Shown piece after piece: positions 14,201 through 29,200 of a stretch of DNA of 64,000 bases; the stretch's first letter is position 1, and the number at the start of each line of letters is the position of its first letter. The position numbers and the translations under genes were made by a program. The notes under the pieces are model-generated. The model saw nothing but the letters and a program-made list of their open reading frames with translations. It did not search any database and was not told the origin of the DNA. Source of the stretch: Campylorhamphus procurvoides (Eukaryota; Chordata; Aves; Passeriformes; Dendrocolaptidae); assembly GCA_013396655.1 (NCBI GenBank), contig WBMV01006632.1, forward strand, positions 1,261,250 to 1,325,249, given 5' to 3'.

Positions 14201-17200
14201 AAGGCCAGTGTGACTCAAAATAGACATAGTGCACACACAATGAAATCTTGGGAAGTATTTTTCAGCTTTACAATACACTTGACAGTATGTTTGTTAACTG
14301 GGCTCCTTTGTGCCCTAGCAAAATCTAAACAATGCATAAAAAATTTCAGTAGCTATTTTTTCCCCCCTTTTTTTTAATTTACACCTAATATTTAATGCTT
14401 ACCCTTACACATTTTCATACTTAATATATACTCTATAACTGTAGCTGTTTCATTTGGGTTGAAAAAGTATGAAGCTTTCCTTACCTGCTCTTTTGTTTCT
14501 CCATCATGCTTTGCATTGAAGTCTTTAGGTTGGAACTTCCACAGCAATGAAAGGTCAGTCAAAAGAAGTGGAACTTTCAGAGGGTTTCGGAAGGACACTT
14601 CTACAGTTATCGGTTCTATCAAAAAAGTACAAGAAAACAATGGCAACAGGCTTTCCCCATGACAACCTGAGGGTCCACTTATTTCAAAGCACTCATGTGC
14701 AAACAACTTGCACAAGAACACTGGTTCAAATCTACAACAGGACAAGAAATACAATATGAATTTATCTAACATTATTTCTGAAGTGTAAAAATCTTAATTT
14801 TTACCTTCTATCACAGCAAGGGGAAATTTGGAGTTATCCGAGTAGCGATTTAAACAGAACTGCGTTGGTTGAAAGTTTGAAGGTATTGATCCTTTATTTA
14901 TCACAGACACGACCTGCTCCTCAAGTTCCTTCCACTGTTGTGATGATTCCGAGTCATACTCCTGATCCAGACTTACGTGTGTGGCTGCCTGTTTTTCACC
15001 TGGTATGAGTAAGGCAATCTTAGAAGACAAGAGCTGCTGCAACACAAGGCTGCTCTGGCAGTTTGCCAAGTATGATGAAAATATTTTAAATTCTGGGTCA
15101 CTACAATTTTTATGTTACAACTGATTTAAGACAGTGAATTGCGAGACATCTTGAAATACACACATGGAAGACAATACAGAGAATAATTTGAGCTGTATTT
15201 CGAAATTGTGGAATTCCAAGATTTTAACATCCTACACGGTATACTCAGGTTACAAATAACTTCTGCTTTATGACTGACTACAGCCCCATGGTACAGCCCT
15301 GGTTTATATAAAAATTCCCACTCAGCTTTCTTTACATTCAGGAAAGTATTTCAAACATCTCATCCAAGAGCAAGTTAAATGCAAAATTAATTTCCAGCAC
15401 TGCCACTAGCACCTAGCATTTGCTAAAGCATTAATAATCCCTTTCATGAAGTTCATTATAGATTTTCACTGAAGACTTCCAGGTATGAAAAACAGTGGTA
15501 GTTAGCACAACCACATACACAGATTTCATGTTTACACAAGAAATCTGAATAAATCTAGCATACCTTTCCTTTGAAACATTTTTTAAGAAGTTACCTTGTC
15601 ACATTAGACAGAATTTAATGACATCAACTGTTCCATATATTTTGATTCCCTAAATAAGGGGCTTCAATCTGCTCACATAAAATTTTCTAACCTTCTGCTG
15701 GTCTTCGATCATGCCCAAAGAAAACACGGGTTGCTGAGCTGTTAATATATGGTAAAGGAAGCTGTGGTAAGGGACCATCCGGCGATAGCTGGGTTGCATT
15801 CTAGAGCAAAGGAGGAAAAAAACAGTGTCATGTCATTATGCAAATACAAGAATGTCCATGCTGCACATTACTAATGGCTGAATGATAAGGAAGCCAAGTT
15901 AAAAGCACTCAATGTTTGAACAGGGAGTATTTTTAAAATAGTATAATTTCAACTAACTGTTTTGACTGTCTGAAGGAGAATTTTCTTCAGTAAGAGTTTA
16001 AAGTTTGTGAAATCTTTATGGAAAAAAAGAGTAAGTATTTTAATCCAGCACTCTAATCACTATTGTGGTTGCATGGCTATTAAAAGCTTTATTTGATGCA
16101 AAGCTTGACTCTCTAACACAGAATTTGATAAACTGCACTCACTACTCCACTACCACTAAGCAAGACTCTCACCACAGCTAAGCAGTGAACTCAAACACCA
16201 GTCTTGTGGATGGTCTACCATAACTTATCAAACAACACAGAAAATCTGTTTATGAGCTTTAAAATACAGTATCTACATGGCTGCAAGTTGCATGGTGTTA
16301 TCAGTAGTAAACACCTCAATGTATAGGGTATACTGCAATTCAGAATCAGCCATGAACTCACAAGCAACTCAGTGAGTAACTCAATCTATAAATATACGCA
16401 TTAAAGAATAAAATTCACTGTGATAGATGGCAACAGAGCTACCTAGTTTTTAATAAACATTTATTATCAAAAGCCTCAAAGATCATTATAAATTCATCAA
16501 AATAAAAGATGCACTTCCTCTAAAAAACTACTGAACTATCATAAGCTGAAATTCATCCATGACCCTTAAAAAGAAGGCTTTGTTTTATTGTAATAAAAAC
16601 ACACACATTATGTTGCTGTAATAATAACAGATACCCATACCCATCAGTGAATGTACACTTACTACACATATGAGATGTAGTGTAGGTGGGGTTTTTGAAG
16701 CATGAAGTAAAAAATGAACACAACAACCAGATAAAAAAAACAATCCCAGGACAAAGCAGGTAAAACAAAGTCATTTAATGACTTAAAAGAAAACTAGTGG
16801 CAATAAAATATACTGAGTACTCAAGGAACGAAGATGATGAAGTCATTTACCTTATAAACATAGAGATATTCTCTTAAAAAAGCTCCTTGCTGAGCTGGAG
16901 GTTGTTTACTGTCATTGATCAAAATATGCCTAAAGGCAGAGACAGCATTGTCCAGTTGACGAAGCGTGAAGGACTGACGACCAATAGTGAAGTTAATATG
17001 GTCTTCTGCAAGAGACCAGCCTTTCCCCTTGTAAACTTGCATGGCTTGACAGTAGCAACGTAAGGCATGTTTTTTCTGCAAGAAAAAACAAGTTAATTTC
17101 TCAAATAATGCCATTATCACTGATTATAATTATAACATCATGAAGATTAAACAGTAAGTCAGAAAAGTTGCTGTAGTTTTTACCACCCCACCCTGCTATA

Positions 17201-20200
17201 TGCAATGTTTACAGAACTATACCTCATACCACCTGGTCAATGCTCATCTAAGCACGGAGCATTCATTCCCACAGTACAGAGCCTAGCCTCCAGATTAAGT
17301 TCATGTTTTCACAGATTATGGTGACAAAAAAAAAGAAACCAAACAAAAAAGCCCCCCACAAACAAGTAACAAGAAATTGCTTTCAAAACAGTGCTGTGTT
17401 GCTCTAGGACTGACTGTAGAGTCAGTAGAGCTCTATTGCCAAGCCTCAGGACAGAAGCTAGATTTAACACTTCTCATTCCACTCTGTAACTGAACTTTCA
17501 GTGTTACATTCTAAGTCAGCCGTAGGTCAGCAGACATATCTGGGACAAAATCCATGCCAAGCAAACCAACAGAACACAGCCCTACAGAACATATAAGAAA
17601 ATTTAGCAATCATATCAGCCACTGGGAGATAGATGTTCTGCTCCCAATGAGCTCCACAGTTCCTTTCCTGTACATACATCAGGACTTGGGCATTCAATCC
17701 CAAGTCTAGGTACTGAATAGCTGCACAGGCATTCACTATAAAGCTAAGTTTCATCTTCTGAAAAATGGGAACAGCATTCCCTTATTTACAGGAGTAATGG
17801 GGGGGTGGGGGGGGAAATCTAAGATATGTTCGAATTGGTATGGTGATGATAGCAGAGTACAAACAGTAAATCCTTAATGTCAGTACATATTAATGAAACC
17901 CCTAAAAGTAAGTTATTTTAGTATGTAGCTAAGCAGCCTGGCAGACTTCTCTTCAGTAGCATTTTATATTTTGGTGTCTCTAAGGATACCAAAAAAGAAA
18001 AGAAACCCCTACACTTCCTGCAACACTAAAAAAAGCATTTCTTGGAAACCAGAATCCCTACAAATACTAGACACAAACAACATGAGAGCTGTTACATGAT
18101 GCAAGTCAAACCTTCACAAAATGCATGCACTTTTCTAGGCAAAGGAGCAAGATACAAGATTAAAAATAAATAAAAAGCTCTGCTCAACAGCTCCATGTCA
18201 GTACTGTACTGTTGTAACACAACAGGGAAACTACTGCATGAAGAAAACCAAGGAGTGAGGAAAGTATTCCTACTATTCTTTACATCACAGAAGCTAAGTA
18301 TACAACAATACTTTCTTTAGGCCTCACCAGGACAATGAAATTGAGATTGGGTGAGGTGTGAAAAAACAAAAACAAGACCATAGGACTTTGTTTCAAACAG
18401 AATTTTGAGGGCTGTATTCTCCTGTATTAATAACAACTTTGGCAAGAATCAAGCACAAGCTATCTTTAGAGTGTATCCCACAACTGAGGCAGAAACAAAG
18501 CATACACGTTCTGTCCAACAAACGGTAAGTTTATGAACCACATTAAGAGCTGCCTGCAAAGGACTGCAAATGGAAGTGAAAACAACCTGATATGTATTGA
18601 TTTAATTGCTGCTAAAGTCTAGGCAACCATAAAGAGATACTTTAGTTTACCTTGTAGTAACTGCTCACACATCTGCACCTCCAATAAAAAACATGTATAT
18701 TTAAGGCACCAGGGAAAAAAGATATCTAAATTTTGCTATTATTCTAATAAACTAAGTTTAACGAATACTTAACTCCTGCAATTCACTCTTATCTCAAGAG
18801 TAAAAATACTCCTTTGCTCAAATAAAATGTCTTGTATTTTACTGTGTACAAAATGAGACTTAGAAATGACACGTCATTTAAGTTTGAAGTCTGTGACCTT
18901 CAGCATTACTTGAAATACAGAAGTAATGTCCTAAGCAGATCAATGCAAAAGTCATTTTCAGAAGATCACAGAGCTGTATACTGCTAACACACAGACTAAT
19001 GACATACTCAACATGTCTTTCAGAGTAAGTATCAAATACCAGCCATATTGTGCATGTAGAAAGACTATACTTACCTGGCCTGCTTTACTAAACCTGTGGC
19101 CAGCCAATATCATATGAAATGCAAACTTCCTAACCATGGGACTTTTCATGTTTATAAAACAATGGGCTGCCTGCTCCAACAGGAGTGCACTGCGAAGATC
19201 TGAATCCTATTTAAAAGGAAAAAGGAGAATTACACCTCAGAGTTCTATAAAAGCAAAAATAACTGTGGCCTTGTTTTAATGCTAAAGGGGACAGTAAGTT
19301 GCAATAGCGCTGTGAAGTTGAAGATCCTTTATATACACACATTTGCATATGTGAGCATACAAAAAAATGAGACAAAAAGTATTTTTCACCGATATATGTA
19401 TAGTGTTCAATACCATTATGTTCATATTTTTTTCCAGCAGATAGATTTATATACAAACCTGTTTCAGTATGCGTGACAAAAGAACTATATTCTGCTTTTT
19501 CAGTTACTCAGGCTACAGTTTTTAACACCTACCATTACCTCTGAAGCACTCTCCTACCTCTTCCCCTTCCTCCCTCCCTCCGCAGATATTAAGGCTAGAA
19601 AAAAAAAACTAAGACCTTTAACAGGATGAAGGAAAAATAAACGGAGCAATGTAATTTGGTGAATTTGTATCATAAGAACCTGGATCATTTCTTAATAAAG
19701 TATAATTTCTCATTATTATTCTGCCTGTCAAGACATAGCTATATTACTTTAACTCATCAGAACAGATCTACTTGATTTTACCACAACTGAACTCCACACT
19801 ATCAGTGACGTCCAAGTAGGTATCTGGACTACTTCTCCTGGACACCTATATACTATCCTATGAAGATTTTCCTTGCAACTACCAAAAGGCACCACAGGTA
19901 TACTGCATGTAATTTTAAGTTGTAAAATGACTGTGCAGAGCCAACAGTATTAAAATTCCTTGCTTAAATATTCTGCTCTCATAAATTATGGTAGTAAACT
20001 TCAGTTCAAAAGGCAAGAATGAAGCCACAGAAAACTTATTCCACACTATATGTAACCCAGAAAAGTCTGAGGCATCACATTTGGTGCAGCTAGCCATGAA
20101 GTCAAAACTAACTGCCAGTCAGACTTTCCTCTAAGCTACAAAGGAAATGCTGTACTAGAACTGTTGTTACATTTTGCTTCATTCCTTTTCAAGCAAGACA

Positions 20201-23200
20201 ATTTCTGGGTTAGAAGCTAACTCCATGCTTAATTTCCACCAATTAATATTACAGCTTCCACTTACACAATAGGATTCTAATGGTTCATAACAGCTGAGCT
20301 AAAGTAACACCTTAGTTACTTAACTATGAAGAACTTCTGATTATATGTAGAATAGTATCCATTATGGCTCTAGCAAGCCATGCTAATACTTCTAACACAG
20401 AAGTTCTTAAACTGGAAGTACACTATCCAAGAGCTAAGCAGATGTCAAAGAAAATTAGTTATAAAGCCAAAGATAACACATTTAGCATGGTTAAAGAAGT
20501 CAAACAAGGTATTTGACTAGAAAGGAAAAGAATAACTGCACTAGTTCCTTCATTTCCAGTGTAAACAGTTTTCTTCACTACCTGCTCATTTGCTACCTTT
20601 GGCTAGAAAATATTGTAGGACAAGAATCAGAATATAACCTAGAAGTGCTCAGGTAAGAAAACAAACAGGGAGAAGAGAGGACAAGAGTGGAAAAAGCTAC
20701 AAAGTTTTACCTCACTGGTTAAACGAATCAGAAGAGCAGCTGCCTCTGAATATTTGCTTTGACTTTTTAAGATTTCAGCACTAAGCAGTACACAGCGTTC
20801 AGCCAGAACCATGTTCCTAAAGTAAAAACATACATGTATTAATAAATATTTATCGAAATCAACCATAGAAAACTTTTCACCTCAAATCTTACTAATTTTC
20901 TCCACATGACATCAGACTGAGGTTCTATTGCTTATCCTTCTTTGAGCAAAGTATCTGAAAGTTCACTCGCTGCAAAACAATCACATAGAGATTGACATAG
21001 TAAGTGCCCTATCCTACCACAACAGGGGCTTTCTAAAAGTCAAAGCTAGAAAGCATTTTTGAGGACAGTATTGTATTTATAAAAATACCAGTTACAGTGA
21101 TCTGATAAACAAGAAGTGCAACAGCTAGAAGCAAATTGTACTGGGTTTAACTTGGTGGGTACCAGGCACCCACCAAGCTGCTCTATCACACTCCCAGCTC
21201 AGCAAGATGGGGAGATCTTGCACCTCACATGATGAGACTGTAACTGGTGAGTGATCTCCCTGTCCCTGTTATAGGCAAAACAGATTTGGTTCATGAGAAG
21301 ATTAACTTATTGTCAATAACAGAATAGAATAGTGATAAATAAAAAGAGAACTAAAACACTTTCCCCTGACAACTCCTCCTTTCCAGACTCAACTTCGCTG
21401 CCCACTCTTCTACCTCCTCCTTCCCCCAAGCAAGGCAAGTGAACAGGGAAAAGCAGTTATGGTCACTTCATAACATTTCTCTCCTGCTGCTTCTTTCTGC
21501 ACATCATCTTCCCCTGTTACAGTGTGGGGTGCCTCCCACAAACACAGTTCTTCACGAATTGCTGCAGCATGGCTCCTTTCTGATGTGTACAGTCCTTCAG
21601 CATCTGACTGTTCTAGCATCATTTCCACACAGGTCACAGTTCCTGCCAGGAACCTGCCACAGCACAGGCTCTGTACAGGCTACAGCCACCTTCAGGATAC
21701 CTTCACCTGCTCTGGCATTGGGACCCTCTTGAGCTGCTCCCCCTGTTGACCTCCATGGGCTGCAGGTGGAAAATTTGCTTCACCCTGGTCTTTACCACAG
21801 GCTACAGGGAAGGACCACCTTCCCCTCTGACCCTAGAGTCTGCAGGGCTGTTTCTCTCATTTTCTCACTCCTTTATCACAGCTGCTGCGTAGCTGTTTTT
21901 ACCCTTTCCTAAATATATTATCATAGAGGCAACACCAGCACTGCCAACAGGCTCAGCTTTGGGCAGCAGCAGATCCATTTCACAGCTGAGTGAAAAGTGA
22001 CTTTGACACAGGGACAGCTCCTGTTGTTTTGTCACAGAAACCTTCCCTGCAGCCACCCCACTACAAAAATCTACCATGTGAATTCAGTACACGAGCTTAG
22101 TAATCCTCTGTCAAGAAGAGCAGAGATCTCCTTTCATGCTATCCTAGATAAATTAACATATCTTACTCTTTAAAAGTTACCATCATTCTGTGATGTCATC
22201 TGGCACTATCTATGTGCAGGGGAAGTCTTAAAACTTTCACTGATCAGTACAGAAGTAAACAACATACTTGCAGATATCTCGATAGGTCTGAATTGCTGTT
22301 TCCATATAATGCGCAGGATACGGTCTAGGAGCCCCAGGCTGAAGAAAAGCTGATACTGCTGCCATTTCCTACAAGAGAAATTCAGTACTGTCACTGAGGG
22401 TTTTTTCAACAAAATGTAAACCCCAAAACGCTAAAGGAAGTGTTTCAACAGCTACTAGTTCAAGATCATCTAATCAGGTACTGGCATACAAAAGTGTATC
22501 CAACACACTGTACCTGATAAAAGGTTTAATACCACCAATATAAGCTTATTTATGACTCTGCTTGTAATTAGCCAGACAGCAGCAACAGTTACACAAAGAA
22601 GTGTCTGCAGTTGACAGCACCCCCAACACTATGCAGAAGCATTGATTCTGTACTGCTTTACAAATCCAAAGATAATTTCCTATTGCAGGAACAATCCTTC
22701 TGAGAAAGTAGCACTGTCACGTATTTTAAAATGAGGACAGTTTTCTGAGTTTTGCTTAAACTAAATTACATTATCAGCTTCCAAGAAAACTGTAATAAAC
22801 ATGCACTCTGAAATTTTACTTCTTTACGGAGCGAAGATATGATAGCAAAGTTTTTCTGCAGAAAGTAAAGACTAAGACTAGTAGGTTGCCAAAAATTCAT
22901 AATTAAAGCTGCTACAAACCATTCCTTTAGAAATTATAATAACTTCTCAGATTATCCAAATGCAGAGCAACTGTCTGTACTGTAAAAATGCAGATTTATG
23001 TAAAAGTTTTACATCAAGGTGATACAGTGTGCAAGAATGGTTCCACAGTTCTATGAAGTAGAGTTTTTAAATTAACCAGACTGAAAGTCTACAAAACGTA
23101 GCTTCCAAAAACTGTTAAAATGAGCTTATTTTTCCCCAGTATTTGCATTTATCTTGTTGAAAATTATTATATCAATTTATTCAATCTCAGGAGGAATAAC

Positions 23201-26200
23201 GAGTGAATATATGTTTACAGTGAAATTCAGTAATGACATACCCTAACTATACCACTCAAGTCTTAAGTCCCCCCAAAATAGGTACAATACCATATTCATA
23301 GTGACCTAGCCCTTGACTTTCTGGCAAACAAATATTTTGCCAAAGTCTAAAAGAGATACTATAAAACTGTTTACATCTGGCTTTGAGTTATCAGTTTAAT
23401 GATCCATTTTTCTGGAAGTTGCATTCTATGTTCCTTCCTTTCCATATTTCACATTTTAAGAATTAATTTCCATTTTTATTTACACCTGTATTTCCTTCAT
23501 GTAACAGCAGAAAATATGCTTCAAAACACTTCAGAAATTGTTAAAGATACGCAGCAAATTTGGGGAGACCCTCATAAATCCAGAAGTGGAGGGGAGAGAT
23601 TGCATTTTGTTACCTTCAGACAAGTATCAGAAATAATTAGTAAAAGTTCACAGAACATTTACATTATGTGAAGTACCAACCAGTGCTCCAGCTGCATAAA
23701 GCATTGCCTGATCATTTAAGAAGTCTTTCTTTGCTGTATGGTAACAGCTATATGCAAGTTCATAGTGTTGCACCAAAAAGCACAAGTCTGCCATTTTCCG
23801 GATTTGAAGCTCTGGTGCTTCTGGTGGATACCTATAAATACAAATATTTAAATTCAAAGTCATCATTTTAATCAATAGAGCAAGACATGCTCTATAAAGT
23901 CTTCCTCTCTCATCTCAGTATCTATCGTAGGAATAAAAACTGCATTGCTCCAGTCTTACCCAAAAAACAGCTAAGACAAGTGAAACTGTTTCCTCTCTGC
24001 CATGTGTAAGTTGGTTTCATGCTCTGCTTTCCGATTAACAAGATTCACTGTTCCAGTAACATTTGAAGCAAGCATTCCTCTTAGCCAAGAAATACTCAAG
24101 AAATACTGAATAAAGTATACAACTATCACTGAAATTGCTCTATAAGATAAGCTACTGGAGCTAAGCAGAGCTGCATGAGAAAGAAAAAAAAAGACTTTGA
24201 CTTGCTCACCTGGTTGCAAGCTGTTATTTCTACCCATTTCCCTTGAAAGAAATAAATCCACTAAAACACTATGCTTTATGCTGAAACACTGTGCAAATTC
24301 CTGTGTCCTCTACAAGCATCAGTCTAGCTTTTGGTTAGTCTAATATATGATTCACTTCCGTGAATAATCAAAAATATTTTGACAAACCCTTGTTGGTCAG
24401 ACTTCCTAGGAAGCAAACTATACTTACAAGTTCAATACAGAAAGCTGAAATTAGCAACACTTTGATTACAAATCCAAAGATACATCAACATAGAAATTTG
24501 AAGGTGTATGAGCAGGTCAGGGACATTAACTTGGACTAGGTAGTGACCAAGTACTATTTAGACTTCTGTGGTTAAGACAGTTGGAGAGTGATTTTCATGA
24601 CTATATATCTTCATTCATAGAGGGAAATTACAAAAAATATACAGAATTAGTATCTGGTAACATTTAAAACCTGGTTTTAGTGTACCAGACAGGTGCAAAA
24701 AGTATGGCATTCCCTTTAATTTAGCTCTCGAACACAATACAAGAACAATATAATTCATAGCGTACTGCAATAAATCGCATAGTTACATAGGCAAAGAAAA
24801 CCCTATACATGGGGGTTGGCTCAAATGATAAAAGAAAAAGCTTGTACAGATTTTAAAAAAATCCTTCATGACAAACCATACCTTCTTTTTATTACTGTTG
24901 CTCTAAAAACATGTGTTCATTGTAACTTAGAAAGCTTCATTGTAAGTATATCACACAGATGACCCTGCAAACAGTTTATTCCCTTTAAGTTCTGCTACAC
25001 CTCTATTGTACACGCTTAGGCATAGAACTTTTCATTTCTCCAACTGAAGTCTTTCCCAATATTGCTGCAGAACACCATCAAATAAACACAGGTTTTCCCT
25101 CCTCCCCCAAAAAAGGTACATTTCCAGTGCAGATCTAAAAATAAGGAGTTAGGTTACTCACAGCAAACCAGAAGTATTCTTCAGTTCATTTATACTTTTC
25201 TCTGGAACCTTGCTGCCGCTAAACCATTTTTTAGTAGCAGAAAACAGTGATCTACTCAAGCCCTTCCTGGATATTAACTGCAAAACGACACTGCATTAGA
25301 GTACTACATTGCAAGAGATATGTAAGTTAAGCTAATATAAAAAAAACAAGCTTCATTAAGGCTACCTAAATTATTTCCCATAAAACAGAAATACATAAAA
25401 ACTGCAAAATAACTAATAGCACACTCCTTTAGAATTAATCACTGACATCAAGATTGAAGTTTCAATTCATATATATGTTATTTCAGACAGCTGAGGTTCA
25501 CTATTCTTTTTGTAAACTAGAGACATCACTATCTTAAGAACCGAAACATTTGATGTGGCTGTTTGAAATCTAATGGAATATCTAATTTTGGGTACCAGTC
25601 CAACCTAAACTCTGCACTAAGTGTATATTACAAGAGACAGCCTGATTCCCATCACCATCCACAGAAAGCACTACTACATTGTGAACGTCAATTTCAAGTG
25701 TCATGGGTAAAAGTCATACCTGCAAACAAGGTTACACAGCTTTTTTCTTTTAGATAATTTCCATTAACAAAGAAACTTCCACAGGGAATTACCATTCCCA
25801 AGGTCTTTATTTCTATCACATAATAGATATATTTCTATATATCTATCATATCCTAAGATCTAAGGCAAACTATATTTCTCTTGATTATAATTTTAAAAAT
25901 TGTAACAACTCATTCTTCTTACCCTGACTCGTGTAAACATGGTCAGCATACACGAACTCTCAAAAGTCAATTCAGGGACTGAACATTCCTTACTGGACCT
26001 GATACTTAGTATCAAAACTTCTCATACTTAAAACTATAACTTGAATAGACAATTCAGTCAAAATACAGACCTCAGACAGAATGATATCTGGGTCCATGTC
26101 TTAATGCCAAATACAGTAATTTGATTATGCTAAAGCAAGTCAATCCATCTCTGCAGCTGTTTAAGAGTATATAAAAGTGAAACACTTATAAAAGAAAGGA

Positions 26201-29200
26201 CTTCACTGTGATGAAAATAACTTCAATGCATGTCCTTGATTAAACATGGGCATGATATTAACTATCGCACTTCCAAGCAGTCCTAATTTGACAGAATAAT
26301 CTTCAGCTGCAAAAACTGCTGAGATCAACATTAACTGCATGATTCAGGGTGTCCGTGCATTTCTCCCCTGTCAAACAGCAACTGAAGGAGGCAGCTTTTT
26401 TTGCACATGATTACTGACGAAATACATTTCTTAAATTTCGTTGTGTATCCTGACATTGAAACCCAAAAAGTCCATTTTGTTCCGTGCCAGAATCCTTCAA
26501 AAGCATAGAATATTAAGACTTTAGGGACAAGGACGGATTTCCCTGATAACAGTTCAGACAGGCTTTCACCAAGAAGCTAGCTTGCACTGACTCTGTTGAT
26601 AGAAATTAGGGGTTTTTTTTTGTAAAAAAAAGACAAATTGAGCAAAAATTATAACTTCAGCTATTTCTCTTCTATTTACTTGGTTTTCAGACAGACTACT
26701 GAATAATTAGATACACAAGGAATACTGACAAAACAGGGGTTTGGATAACTGGATTTATCCCCAACCATTTTTTCTTATTACAGCACAAAGTGTTTTTAAG
26801 GGCAAACTGACCTGATCATTTAGTTGCCGAATTGTCTTCTCTATGTGTGGCAAAAGTCCTCGGAATGTGAATTCCTGTATGAACTGCCTAATTCGATCGT
26901 GATCTGTGAGTGTTAAACAAGCACCGTGAGGCGTTCCAGAATTTGACTTCTTCAAATCTTGCAATGATGCTGCAGCCTTCATGTAATCTGCGCTATCCAA
27001 ACTGCCACTGGGATGGTCCAGTTGGAGGGGATGAGTCTTAAAGCTATTTGACAGGCCATCTGCTGAAAGATTGAAACCAAAATCCACTGAAGTATGAAGT
27101 TACTTAAACTCTGTTAAGAAAAGTTATTCACCGATTATTCTGCACTAGAGATCAATGCTGAGCAGACAGAAGCATTGCATCACCCTTCAAATTGCATCAC
27201 ACTTCGAATTCTTCAGAAAGTTCAGGGAATCTCAAGAACTACAACACGGTTAAATAGGTACGGTTCTGGCTCTCAACTACAGCGAAAAAAATCTTCTACT
27301 ATGCTGACTAATACCAACAACATTGAAGGAAAACTACAAAAGCATTAAAATCAAAGTAAAACATTCCAGAAAAGACTTAAGTATTTCTCACACATTCTCT
27401 TCTGTGTAAGAAAATCAGCTTGCCCTATCCTGCACTGAGCAAAGCTGAGCTGTGAAAGCAAACCCTTCGATTTTACTCATGAAATGTACAGCTGGGTATG
27501 GAAAGTTCAATCAGCAGTTTGCAGAATACATCTGGGCTGCAGGGCCCTAGAAAGATGCATTTAAGGGCAACTGCAGGCTCTCTCGCATACACAGGCCTCA
27601 GTATGCCTCTCAAATAAGGTGTGAAAGATCTGGGCTGAGGCAGGCCAGACAACACAGCATACCTCACTTCTTCCCTATTTCATGATGCTTCTCATCTGAA
27701 TCCTACACAGGTATCTTAAAAACTTCTTTTAAAAAGGTCATGCATCAAATTTGTACTCAATTTCATTTACTATCCTCTCCCATACACAAGTTGAGTTGCA
27801 ACGCAGGTGCTTCCAAACATCTTACAAACTAAGTCACTATTCTGACATTTACAGATTTAATACCAAAAAAAAAGACAAAAAGAACCTTCCAGAAGCTCAG
27901 CTTCCAAGTTATATCAGAGCAGACAAATCTTTTATTATGAAAATTAGCCATTTAATCCTAACTTTTTACTGGTTGACAGAGTTTGACAACAATATGCTTA
28001 ATCTTACAAAATATGAGCCAAATACATCATTAGTCATCTCATTAAGGATCCATCTACCAATTGCCACCTATCTAGTAGGTCAGTATCAAAGCATTTTATT
28101 TTGTGGACACTTGGAGCACTTAGAAAACTATTACTTCCAATTCCCTAACAAATCACTGAAGTGATTACAGTCCAAGACATCAGAGAGTTGTGCAAATTCC
28201 ATCACATCAATGCTTTGATAAAGTTACAAAAATACCTTTAATTTCACTATCTAAGCCATCTGATATCAAGTGATCAGCATTCTTGTTTGAAACAGTAGTA
28301 TAATCTTCATAGCAATCCTGCCAGAAAAGGGAAAGAAAGTCAGAATTTTAAGACCACTAGACCACATAAAAAAGTGAGTAAACAGTACTTGCTAGCTTCA
28401 GTATCAGTTAACTGAATTATTACAAAAACATGTGTTCGTACATATTAACTTCTCTAAGTGGTTTCTGAGGCTTGAAGAAACTGCCTTATTATAAAGACGA
28501 AAGTTATATTCACCAACTGAAGCAAGTACCTTCTGACTTGCTCAATTAGCTTTCCTGTCAACTAAAGCAGGCAATTCCAGCTCTTACACAGCAGTGCCTA
28601 CAGCAGCAAAAATATGTTCCCTAAAGCAGTTCCTGAACAGGCACAATAGAAAGAAAAAAAATGTTAAAAATTTACATTGCGCAGTTAATATGGGACAGAA
28701 AAAAGAAAAATATCTAATTAGTTTATGTTGGAACATGACTTACTGGTCCTCTTAGCTTATAGAACATGAAATGCTTTGACTTTCAGTGCCACCTAGATTT
28801 GGTGAAGAATTATGCTTCTACAAACTAATGTTTTAATCAGATGCAGTTCTTACTGCAGGTCAATCAAAAGCAAACTCAGGAGGGAATATTTTTTGTTCTA
28901 AAGCCAAAAATACAGACATTTATGGCAAACTGAACTCAAGGACACACTACCACTTGCAATCTTAGCAGATGACAGGCCAGACTGGACCACAGGAAGTTAT
29001 CCGAAAAACCACACATGCTCCCACAAAGCAATACATCCACACTATTTAGTGAAGTACAGAAGATCCAGAAGATGAAAGCCAAATTTTAAGAGTGCAGAAG
29101 ATGAATAAAAACGAAGGTAGAAAGCTATTATGAACAGGACCCGTCTGCCATTACTTCCTCTTGTCAGTGCATAAAGCACAAGTCTTATTTCAGGGCTCCT

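Noticed and set aside
21410..21749. Overlapping frames of 70-97 codons on both strands
   Set aside because: They fall inside the degraded solo LTR and match no viral or host protein.
27751..28164. 137-codon plus-strand frame in TRAPPC8 intron 6
   Set aside because: AT-rich composition, no recognisable domain, opposite to the host gene. Likely chance.
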